64,000 nt of DNA, from assembly GCA_030685235.1 (NCBI GenBank), contig MU839092.1:248001-312000 (forward strand), in the 5' to 3' direction. How positions within the stretch are numbered: position 1 is the stretch's first letter; the number at the start of each line of letters is the position of its first letter. Of this stretch, positions 23,831-34,748 are shown piece by piece. This DNA comes from Copromyces sp. CBS 386.78. Its lineage: Eukaryota > Ascomycota > Sordariomycetes > Sordariales > Sordariaceae. Below the pieces are notes generated by a model. The model was not told the DNA's origin. It searched no databases and worked only from the letters and a program-made list of their open reading frames with translations. The position numbers and the translations under genes are program-made.

Positions 23831-26800
23831 TTTGACTGTAGTGATTTTGGTGATCAAAAATTGTGCTGGAGAATGTTAAGTCGTCGAGTAGATTCGTTGT
23901 TGACTTGAATGAGTAAATGCGCCTCAAAAACACAAGGATGGGTTGAATTCAATTGTCGGCGGCGCGCGAGCGAGTGGTGAATAACAACCTGACTGATGAG
24001 CCTCTATCGCTCTGTTATCGGAGAAATTTTTAGCGTGAAAAGAACGAGTTCATCCGCTGCCAAGACTTTCCACCTACAAGTACATAAGGTTTGCCCCCAC
24101 CACTCACCAGAAAGATGGAGGCGGCTGAACCTGCCGGCAGCGCAGACAGTTTCCCCACCCGCGGACGGCCATTGGCTTCGTCCGGAGGATGCTCCACTGA
24201 GCTGAGTTGAGCTGGCCAACAAACTCAAGACTCCAACCCTTTGACTTCACCCTCACTCATCAACTTTAATCAACGAGCCTTCTCGAGATTTGATGACGTC
24301 CTGTACGTAGGGGCTCGCTTTTGGAACTCGTTCTGTGACCAATATCGAGGTGTTTGCGGGACTCTCGGGCAAGTCATGAAACCAGATTGTCTACACATAA
24401 CACAACCCTCATCTCGCCCCGTCCTACAGCCGACCCTTCAGCTGCATGTGAGGTCGACGATTATCAGCAGAACCTAAATGCCGGGCAACGGCAGTCGGCT
24501 CACAACCTGAAAGCGTTCGGGTACCTAGTGGCAGAGGTGAGGGAACGAGGAAGTATCTCGACACGCACGCGGAAGAAAAGGAAGGAAACGTGTACGGGGA
24601 GGGACGCTCACGTTTGGCTGGAAGAGACACTAGATGACAGCTATACATCAAGTAACAGGACACGAAACCCACATACAAGACTTTGTATCTAGGCACCACG
24701 CAGTCAGATATCTGGTCCACTACCAAAATCTCTCCGAGTGATCTCACAACACATCGGTCAGAGCTCACGGATTCCGGGCCCGATGATGGACCTTGAGCCG
24801 TGATGCCGTGATATCCCATGCTTCGTTCGAAACCAGCCAGTCTAGTACGGTACGTAGTTGTACAGGTCCGGGCGCTGGCTGCCTTTCATCCCAATCTCAC
24901 CCCATACCTCCGGGACTACCCGCCCCCCTCTACGCACTATATAAGGTCCCCCACTAGATGCTGATTCCAACGCGGTACTAACTGGTCAGATGGCCGAGTG
25001 GTTCCGTGTGATGAAAACATTGCCGGTGTGCGTGGTACTGCCGTGGTACAGTTTTCGTAGCTCGCAGCTGGAGCGTGGTGATTCGGTCCACCAAGATCTC
25101 ACTGGGCGACTGAGCTATTTGCTATTTTTACAGTTTTGTTTATGATTTGAATTCCGTGGAAGCTTCGTATGCATTACTCCTGCCTTTTTGGTAGTTTTTC
25201 AAATCAATTTTGTGTATTGGTTGTTTGTTGTCTAGAATGCGGCGGTGGTTCTGATCGCAGGTCGGCGTCGCAGCTGCTCGTTGTGAGGTGGAGATACTCG
25301 TTGCGGACTCGCAACGCCTACTGCCCATTCCTTACGGGCATTATATGAGCTGATGTTGGCTGCGTGAATGCTTGTTAGTGTCGAGTGGTGACTGGCGAGA
25401 GATGGTTAAATCTAACAACAGTAGGGCCCGACAGAGAGTACTTAGAAATGTAGCTACCGTTTAGGAATTATACCTCTCGAAGTCTAGAAGGGATCTGGCT
25501 TGATGTGGTGGTGTAAAATTTAGTCGAATCGTTATAATGATTGTTGGTTTCCCACAATGATATTGCAACCCATCATGTATTCTGAGTCGTTGAAGGCTTT
25601 GAGAAGCTGCAATGGACCCAGAACCTGACTTAACTTGAACTATTTACTTTATCCAATATATACTTATGTTCATGATGACAATCATCCTCATAGAATGTAC
25701 AAGCTAATGCTGGTTTGTTTGTTAGCTTGGTACTGCTAGCATACTGGACAAGATCTAAGCCAAACTATCCCAAACCTCATAAGGACAAAATGTAATGGCT
25801 AGGTAGTAATCAGGCGGGCATTAACAAAATTCAAATAGCATATGCAAGGTAATATCACGCATTTGATATGGAACGAAACATATTAGTTGGATACGTAAAC
25901 CCCTAGGAAGGTTGACCAAAGGTTTTGAGATAACAAACAAACCAGTATTAGACTGAATTCCACTCCCCTGATGTTTAGCCTGCAATACACTTCAATATCC
26001 CATGACCACCAAATACCTGTTCCAATCCTCATCTTACGTGCCGGCAGTGTGTCTCCTTTACAGTCACTTATGTTCCAATTAGCTGCTGGGCTATCAGAAA
26101 GTGCTTTGATAGGCGGGCTTGAATGAGATGGTATCTGCCACGTTTTTTTCTTTTTCCTTTTCGTGCAACTTCATGACATTTGCTTCAATGCCGTGACTAG
26201 ACGGATATTAGTCAACATATGCTTCTGCCTCCCCTCAAGCATCATGTCATAGCCCAACGCTTCTCTTCAACCGGTCTCCCAGGGGCCAGGGTCATCTTGT
26301 AAGGACCCGTCCGTTCCCTGGGGAACAGTGAACAGGTAATTCCGCGGCTCGCCGAGCCGCAGACACGAAGAGATCACGAGCTAGGTAGGGGTTGGTTATG
26401 GCATAGCGTAATCCTGTCCGACTCAAGATAATGCGGGAAGCCGGGAGTGGATGAAGGATAGAGGATGGTGTGGGTAGGGGGTGAAAGGGTCGTATTTTGC
26501 TGCTGGGTTGGTAGTTTTCTGCTATCTAAGCCCGTGGTCTTTTGCAGCTGGCAGTGTTTTCTTGTTGACTTTGGGGTTTCTGCTGTCGAGTGATGTTGTT
26601 ACACCTCTCTCTCTCTTTGACTTTTGATGATGCCAATGTGACCTATGAGGCGTGATCATGGAAACTTGCAACGATCTTGGGTAGGTTATACTACCTAGAG
26701 CCATACATTCACCACAAGCACAAAATCACCGGCACCTTCTCCTAGGCTCATCCATTCGCAAACATGCCACCCAAGCTACTTATCTTCTAACGTGCCAACA

Positions 26801-29500
26801 TCTATCTGTCCCCACGAGCCACAAGACCTAGCACGTTGATGGTTTAGTAATCAAGTTTAATGAGGCTCAAGCCTGTAATGCTACCAGTGTCCGCAAACGC
26901 CTTCAGAGTCCTGCACGAGTTCATGTCATGTTATGTACCGTTCCGTGCCGTCCCTGCTTCGGGTGTGGTGTTGGGAAGGAGAAAAGTCTTGTCTGGAATG
27001 CTCGTCGGAAATATTAGCATGCAACGCTTATTACACGATGCCTGGTGATATCAGATTGGCATCAAACACTCAAGCCAACACGAAGTAGCAATTAAGCCCC
27101 CTGAGAAACGGGAAGCATTTGAATAGCCTATAAGTCGAATGGGGGGTTTTATATGGATGGGAGGCAATAGTGAAGGATAAGTCTCCGAGATCTGAGGGGA
27201 GAAAAACGCAAAATGGGCCAGGAATACTCGAGTGATATGGAGAACTCACCGTAACAACGTCATTGGTATCTTCTGATTCCAAGAAGATGGAACTTTTTCT
27301 GATTGCCTGACACCGACTGAACGGATGCTGTGCCAGCGGGTTGCATCTTGTGCAGATTTCCTTCTCATCCTCACCAAGCGAGTCAGTTGATCCAGACTGG
27401 TCCAGTGTGTTCCAGTGAGCAAGAGTTATAAATGGCAACGATTCCCATCAAGGCGAGCTCGGCGAGGTCTGTAGATCCCTGGATCAATTCATTTGTTATA
27501 GATTGGCTGGTGTGACCTCGGCCGAGGATAACGGTAATTGTATGAGTCTGCTGTCCAGTCGTTCAACAGACTGCCCAGACCAAGCTAAGGGCTTTGTGAC
27601 ATGGTGGTCGACGGCTTGCTGCACGACATTCATTATCTGATGCACAGACTGTTGCCGGCGTTAATTGTTCCGGGGCCTCGGGGTCGCCAAAGGAGAGATT
27701 CCATTGGGCCGATGTTTGTGGCCGTTTCGTACCGTAGTAGTAGCAGAAGGATATCCAGACACTGGAATATGTGGACGGTAGCGAGTAGTGTCTATACTAC
27801 TCTCGTCCGTTCCATGCCCTCCTCTGCCCTGAAGCTGCTGGATGCTGTCTCAGATGGAGGAATCAAATGTTATAGCAACTCAATAGGAATAGTCTCACGC
27901 CTCACAGAGAAGAAGAGGGAGGCAAAGGGACAGAGAGAACGGACAAGGATGACTCTCTGGCCGTCTCGACCATGGGCCAAGAATGTATCACGGTAAGAAA
28001 AGCCCGGATCAAACAAGACGGTGGACGGGTGAGAATGAGACCCCTCCGCATGGAAGTGCTCGAGATCCACCGAACTGAGCGATCCAGGCGTTCGAGATGG
28101 AAATTCTTTTGCTGTCACAGATTGCGAGTTTCGTGGTCGAGGTGTCCACTTACAGTATGTACATGTACGTGTCCAGGCATATGTCTCCGGACGCTTCAAG
28201 ATATGTAATATATCTTCTTGATCCTCTCGAGGTAAGTTTACTCGGGTCTGACTTGATGCATCCATGAGGGCGATACTTGGCCGGGAAGTAGCCCCTGATG
28301 AGTCGAGGAGGAGCAGATCAAACACTTGGTGCTAACTCTCACCTTCAGATGACAATCAGCGAGCTGCCTTCGTGTTCGTCTTCTGGGTTGGGTGATGTTC
28401 GGTTCGTTCGATGACACTTTGGGCACAGGATTTGGCCTAGGCGAGCTCGGACCGGATGTTTAGGTGATGATGTGCCCCTCATCCCCTCCTTGGCCTCCGT
28501 TTCTCCAGCGTCGACGAGTTTCAGGTTAAAATCGGGGTTGTGGCCAGGCTGCGTTGTGAGAGAAGCAGAGGCGATGGTGGGGGAGAAATCCAGAACACTG
28601 GTCGAAAAAGTGAAGTTCTTTGCAAATGGGAGGGAGACGGCAGGCCGCGTTGTGCCCAATCAGAGACGAGGACACCAAATCTAACCTGAAACCCAAAGCC
28701 CCACCACGCTAGATTTTAACACGCAAGGGAACATAGAGTATGTACCAGGGAAGAATTCATCGAGTATCGACAGCCATCCAACTGATGAATTCGACATGAT
28801 GGGATTTGGAGACTGTCGGTTTGGAGTGTCGAGGTCCCGTCGCCGCCTCGTGAGAGCCGCGTGGATCGGCACCAGATTATGCGCGTACGAAGTTGTAAGG
28901 CCAAAGAACAAATCGGTTCATGAATCCTTGTGGAAGACATGCACCTTCCAAAAACCCGATGTTCAAAAGGCACAGCTCCTCGTGGCCATCTCAGCAGCCA
29001 ATGTGTGAACAAGAGGCCAATGGAGGCCGAAACAGCTGCACAGCTGGTGGTGCACTTCACTTCAGCAGGCAATTGAGGTGTAAGCTGATTGGGCACCTAG
29101 TTCTATATGACATGCTGTATGAGCCGGCGACCTGCCAGACCTCATCCCGCCATTGCCTCCGCTGTAGTGTACAATGTATGTCAAAATCTTTCAGGCACGG
29201 GTTGGCACTTGCAAGATCTCTGGCCCATGATCCGTGACGTTAAACATCAAACACTGGACCATTGGATCATGGGGGACAAAGATGTGGCCCAACATGGTAG
29301 GTACCGGGGCTGGATCCATGTAGCCACAAACCTCATACACGACTTGCATCATCATCGCTGGGTCGTCCCCTTTCATAATCGGCGGGGACCCCTACCTACA
29401 GCCCAAAACAAAGTGAGGGGAGGGACTAACTTTCCTCGGGCTGTCAACCTGTTGCTCGTCACGTCTGGGCATCGTGTCGAGTCCCTCGTCATAGAAGAAT
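23831..29500. other. Gene-poor stretch, about 5.7 kb
   Basis: No gene is supported here. The part next to 23831 must hold the AC19 promoter. Between about 25.1 and 26.3 kb the sequence is visibly richer in A and T than the flanking genes. Frames of 120-190 codons occur at 27601-27996 (+), 27870-28325 (-) and 29107-29673 (+), but they lack known motifs and convincing starts or splice sites. A 20-base match to the 5' end of a Leu/Ser tRNA lies near 24986 without the rest of a tRNA. Confidence 0.4.
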
Positions 29501-31238
29501 ATAATCTCCTATTGTCCCCGGATTTGCCACCCATTCCCCGCGTTGTTGTCGAATTCTCTACCTCTTTTCCTCTACCACTCCACGTCCCTCTCGATTGTGT
29601 CCCTTTTTTTTTGTTGCTTGCGGCGTGGCGCATCCGGCATCCCCGACGACCGAGCTCCGACAGGCGACAGTAGACGAGAGCAAGCAGCACGATTGCCACG
29701 ACCGCGCATATTTGGCGTTTACCAAGAGCAATCGACCGGACCAGTTTCCATTTTAGGGTACTTTACAACGTTTGTTTTCTTCGTCGATAGTCGGCCGAAT
29801 AGGGGTAATCCAAAGGCGGAAAAAAGGAAGAAAAAGTAGTTGTTGATTATCTTCTTTTTCACAGAGTCGTATCACTCCATCTTGGAGGGGAAATTCCAAC
29901 CAATACGAGCCATCGGCTGCACGCCTGTAGGCAGCGACTTCAGCGAATCCAGCACGCGCCCGCCTTCGTGCAGTCCTGAGGACGACAGCGACAGTTTCCT
30001 GTTACGACGGACGAGTCTGCCGAAAAGAGGAAGGTGCATCGCGACGGACACCACGGAGGGCACCCGCGAACCCACAGACACCCCAACAAACCCAACACTT
30101 CAGCACGCATCAGGCACATTTCCGCCGGCACGCATTTGACACCGGCGGCGCACCCACTTCGAGCCCCCTTCCACTTCTGCCACTGCAACCTCTACGACAG
30201 CGGGCGGCACCTACCCACTGGTAACCACTGGCAACCACCACCACAAACTGTCTCCCAAGAGACAAACCATTCAGACACCAGAACCCGAATCCGTTTCGAG
30301 ACATCCGCAGCGAGTCAAGCGGCTGGATCGGTCTTGATTCCCGGGTCAATCCAAGCAAGCAGAAGCATTTTGTTCGGGATTCGCACTGTCGTCTCAGCCA
30401 CTGCAGTCTAGAAGCGCCCGGCGGCACTCAGATCAGGTCGTTGACCAAAGCCCACACAGCTTTCATTCAGCAGCAAGATCGAAATATTGAAAGACACAAC
30501 TGTGTAAAGAAGTGACATAGCTTCCCTTCCTCTTCCGAACGCTCGTCACTTTGAAGGCAAATAATAACCTGAGGAATCCTCGCTCCCTCCCTCGGCCGCC
30601 AATCCCCAAATCCATTCGGGGTCTCGTGTGCCGTCTTCCGCTTTCCACCCCATCAACAGTCTCCAGTCTCCAGTGCTCACCTCCACCAAGCCCATCTCCT
30701 CGCGGTCTCGAACCCGCACCATCAGCATCCTCGGGTTTTCTGCATTTTCTGGATCGCCTCACACACGCTAGGGGCAGGAACAACACAACAGAGAGGGGCC
30801 CTGGAGAAAAGGAGTGCCCAAGTGCGTCGAGACGTCAGCCAGCGTCGCGATTGATAGGTCGGCGGCACACCAGCACCGGTACCTAACGACTAGTCCGACT
30901 ATACCTTGTCCCAGGGGGTCTGCTCACCTGCTACCAACCTGGTTTGACACACACGTTGCTGCGATCCATCCGACGTCGATTTCCAATCCCAACCCAATAG
31001 CAATAATCCTCAATAATCCCGTCCGCCGCGCTTCAAGGCACAGCTGTTCGCCTCTTTTCAATCAATTTCCTGCCGACCCAACACCCCCCGGATTTGCAGA
31101 GCATTCCCAGGGATATTCCATCACTCATCCTAAACTGAAGCCAACCACTCGCCCCGTGTCGCTCCAATCTTTTTCTCTTATTCCCCATCACACTCTCCTA
31201 ATTTCCACAACCAACATCGACCAGAGTCCAACTCGACC
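29501..31238 (+). promoter_or_regulatory. Long C/T-rich upstream region of the Q-rich gene
   Basis: About 1.7 kb of C-, CA- and CT-rich sequence directly upstream of the glutamine-rich gene. Fungal regulatory genes often have leaders of this size and composition, so much of it may be transcribed. No ATG-initiated upstream frame of note was identified; an open frame that ends in the overlapping ATGA at 31239 starts with GTG and is not convincing. Confidence 0.35.
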
Positions 31239-31736
31239 ATGAGCACCGCCATTGCCATGGCCGCGTCTCCGGCTCCCCACGACAGGCCAAACTACGGCTC
31301 CGACGTCTCTGCTAACACCGCTGCGCCCGCTTCCACATCGTCGCCCAGCGCGCAACGAACGGCCGCTGTACCACCACCGCAGCCCCCATCCTCTTCGAAC
31401 CCGAATGCGCCAGCTCCCCGGTCAGGTAGTGGCAGCCCCCAGGCTGTGGGTGCGACACCCGCTGCACACAAGTCCTCTCCACCGAGCGCGTAAGTAATCT
31501 CCTTTTTTTTTTTTGATTGTCCATGTCGTCTTCTTCTTCTTCTCTTTCCATCTCTCGTCTCGCACATCGTCTTTCGCTATTGCTATTGGGCAGTCACTAA
31601 TCAGTTCGCCGTCTTCGATACTACAGTTCTCGCAGCGCTGGTGGCTCGGCACCCAGGATCATCGTCAAGAAGGAACCAGGCTCGCCCGACGTACAACAGC
31701 AACAACAGCAACAACAGCAACAACAACAACAACAGC

Positions 31737-31767
<31 letters not shown>

Positions 31768-33007
31768 GCAACCACCACCACCACCACCCACTGCCAGGCA
31801 CCGACCCAGCAGATTGGATCTTTCCAAGAACACAAACACCAACAACGGCGTTCCTGGTTCCGCGCGACCGCTCACTGCCCGTGATACAAGCGGACTCGGA
31901 ATCAAGGAAGTCGGTATCGCTTGTCTATCGCCCGGTTTTGTCACACACGATCCGCTCATGAAGGAGCAAGTACATCGCAGTATGAGTGTGAAGGAGCAGC
32001 AGAAGCGGATCATCGAATCCAGGTTACAACAACAGTCGGCCGGCTTCAAGGCCCCCGAAATTCCGGATAGGGATAAAGATGGAGGTCACTTCGCTGCAAA
32101 GACACCAGGCCTAGCACGGAAGCGTGGCCCTCCGCCAGGACTGAGCATCGTCGCTCCCTCACACGAGCAGTTTGCCAACGAAAGGGTTATCCAGTCTGCG
32201 CCCCTGGGCCAGTCATTCCCTGGAAGACAGAACCCTCACCCATTGACCCGCCACCTCATGAACCATAGTTCGAATCTTGCCAGCACGTCGCACATCCACC
32301 ATGTCCCTGCCAAGCAAACGAACAACAGACTGCCGCCGATTTCCGATGTATTTGGTCAGGGCTTGTCTGGCCATCCGGATTCAAGTGGGCATGCCCTCTT
32401 TGCCAGTCAGAGCCACAGCCACGGACCGCTGGCATCACCTCACCACCCACCGCCGCCTCCACCGCCGCAACCTCAACTCCCTACATCTGCCAGGCCGAGG
32501 GACTACAAGTCCGCCGAGGAAGCACAGCAAGACCTGGCGGCCGGCCGAACAGAACTACTGCCCAAGTATGTACACTATAACAGCAGCAGCAGTCAACACC
32601 AACCCCCGACACCGCCATCTCCCCCCAACGGCCCAGCGCATCACCACGCACCACCACCGCCAACATATCTGCCTTCTACGCACGCATCATCCTCTCAAAG
32701 AGGCCCGCCCTCTCATATTAGTAATCATATGACTGACGCCAGCCGAAGCGCCAGCAACAATACTCCCGGCAATAATTACAGCAGCAGCAACATGCACAGC
32801 AGCACACTTCCCTCGTCGTCTGCTCCTAAGAGGAGGACGCGGGCCGAGTACGAGGAAGGTGGGAGCCCCCCACTCGGTAATGGGAGGGCGCCACAGAGGA
32901 GGTCAGGACCGTTTGGCGAAGGAAGAGACAGCCCCGAGACACAAAGGGCGAAGAAGGAGGAGTTCATCAGGCTTTGCGAAAGAGCTTGGGATCTTTTCCA
33001 CTCATGA
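31239..33007 (+). CDS. Glutamine-rich putative regulatory protein, unidentified
   Basis: Two exons (31239-31489 and 31627-33007) give about 543 residues; the junction (donor GTAAGT, acceptor ACAG) keeps phase. I do not recognise the family. The N-terminus is Ala/Ser/Pro-rich. At the exon 2 start comes IIVKKEPGSPD, which looks like a sumoylation consensus, then 26 consecutive Gln codons and six Pro. Possible conserved blocks are KEQQKRIIESRL, RKRGPPPGLSI, the segment ERVIQSAPLG, NRLPPISDVFG, and a C-terminal amphipathic end AKKEEFIRLCERAWDLFHS. Between them lie low-complexity His/Pro/Ser stretches. This composition suits a nuclear transcriptional regulator without a DNA-binding domain that I can name; that is inference. 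The very long upstream leader fits a regulated gene. Confidence 0.75.
31694..31771 (+). repeat. (CAA/CAG)26 polyglutamine tract
   Basis: Twenty-six uninterrupted Gln codons, mostly CAA with interspersed CAG, in exon 2 of the Q-rich gene, followed by CCA repeats for six prolines. A trinucleotide microsatellite inside a coding region; length variation between strains is likely. Confidence 0.95.
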
Positions 33008-34748
33008 TGATACTACTACTGACCGATTATCATACCCGCATTATCACAATACCAAATACAAGCTGCACTAATAAGGTTCAAGCTTTGGCCTCTTTTTTTT
33101 TCCCCTTGTTTTTCTTCAAATCCCCCCTTCCAATTGCCTCTTTGCTAGGGTAACAACATTATTACCGTCACCACCACCGCCACAAATCTACTTTTCACAC
33201 TCATCTCCCTTTTTCTCCTATGTCATCAAATGGGTGAGTGGCATTGGTATGGCGACCAGGGCCGGTATGGGGGGCGCGTATGCTCGATGTATGGATGGAA
33301 TGGCTGCTCGGTTTTAGGTGTTGTTTTATGTTTGTGTTTATGTAAGGGACGGATGTACTGGACTGGACTGGACTGGACCGGATTAATCTCTTGGGCGGAC
33401 GACAATAACGCCCAAAAGTCGCGAACTTTTACTCCTGTAGCTTATACCAAAAGCTATATTCATCATGTTTTGTTGGTTGTGTGAGTGTCTGTGTTCAAAA
33501 TACGGAGAAGGAGAGGCTGAGAATGAAAGAGAGAGAGAGATAGGGATCATAACAAATCTGCTAGTCACACTATTATCAGTCAGATAGCTTCCATGTCTGG
33601 TTCTTATATTTTACATCATTGCTCTGTTCCAGGTTAGATTCCAAAGTTTGTGTTTCGAAGCTATTTAGCTACATAGTAGATGGAAGTATATGTGCTCTCA
33701 GAAGCATTCTTTTGAAGATCAATAATTTATGTGCCATCAATGTATAAATCGATTTGTAAGGGCAGACACATAGATAATCATCAACCTTGGTTACTCATCC
33801 TCGTCTCACATTATCCTCACTCACTTTACTACTGTGTTCTTTCGGTGAAGTGTAACCAAAACCCACCATCTGTTACCGCTACTCCATTTATGCTTATGCT
33901 AAGGCTGTATACAGTACCTCTACTGATGTTGCCGCTGTTTTCTATCGAGTACTTCTTCCGCTTCCTTGGTTCCAATGTTCTGCATCCGCCCTCTTCTTCC
34001 CTCCTCTGATCTCCTGATCTCCTGATCTCCTCTACTCCCAAGCACCCACCGCCAGTCACTTGCTCCAGCCGTTGTCTGCCTGTTTCGCAATCCCGAAACA
34101 AAACCCTATCCCACACGACCATCCCGCTTCGCCCGATTCACCCGTCCCATCACTTCATCTCATCTCAACTCAGGGGCATGGGTTCGGGTTTACCCCCACT
34201 CCTCCATCTCGAAAACTTCCCTTGGCCCAGATCAACCATAATACTTCCCGCCTCAATTTGTCATGCTCGTTCTGCTTGGAGGGTGATGACCGCGATGGTG
34301 ATAATGACGACACACGTGAGAGGTAGATCGGAGTTGGAGTCGGGGTTGATGTCAGTGTCAGTGTCGATCTTGGGGGTTAATATTGACGCTCTTCTAAGGT
34401 TGAGCATGATAGGCGCCGCCGGAGCGATGGCGGCTTTGCGGTGTTGACTTGCAGTTTCAGGCCCCGTGGTATGTTCTTTTAGTTGTGCCGGGAGGGTTGC
34501 TCTTCGTCTCCTCTCCTCCTGGTTCTCTGCGGTGTATGTTGCTTGGCAGAGAAACTCCAAGATTGATGCTGTCTTTTGTGTGTTTTGTTGCTGACCACCG
34601 TTTAAGCACAGGCTGATGCCACTCGGCTGTCGTTATCTTCTTGGTCGTCGTACATCGTCGGCTAGTACCTCGACTACGGCCAGAGTGGGTGATTGCACCC
34701 TTTTGAGCCCTGCTTGCTCCATGGACGGATCCCCGCTGCCGATCCTCG
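33008..34748. other. Convergent 3' intergenic region, 1.7 kb
   Basis: Between the ends of the Q-rich gene and SNF5. It holds small tandem repeats: four ACTGG units at 33357-33376, three TGATCTCC units at 34007-34030 and a GA run near 33530. No gene or RNA recognised. Confidence 0.45.
34007..34030. repeat. TGATCTCC x3 tandem repeat
   Basis: Three perfect 8-bp units in intergenic DNA between convergent genes. No function apparent. Confidence 0.8.

Noticed and set aside
24986..25100. Start like a Leu/Ser tRNA (TCAGATGGCCGAGTGGTT) with an A-box
   Set aside because: The match ends after about 20 bases. No good B-box follows (the nearest is TGATTCGGTCC), the 3' side does not pair with the 5' acceptor stem, and no anticodon arm can be drawn. 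At most a fragment.
27601..29096. Several 100-150 codon frames, including a CPKC-containing one on the minus strand
   Set aside because: Starts are non-ATG or poorly placed, donors and acceptors could not be joined into one consistent gene, and no domain was recognised.
30814..31242. 142-codon upstream frame whose stop overlaps the Q-rich start (ATGA)
   Set aside because: It begins with GTG and contains no ATG, so a translated upstream frame is unlikely; the overlap is probably chance.
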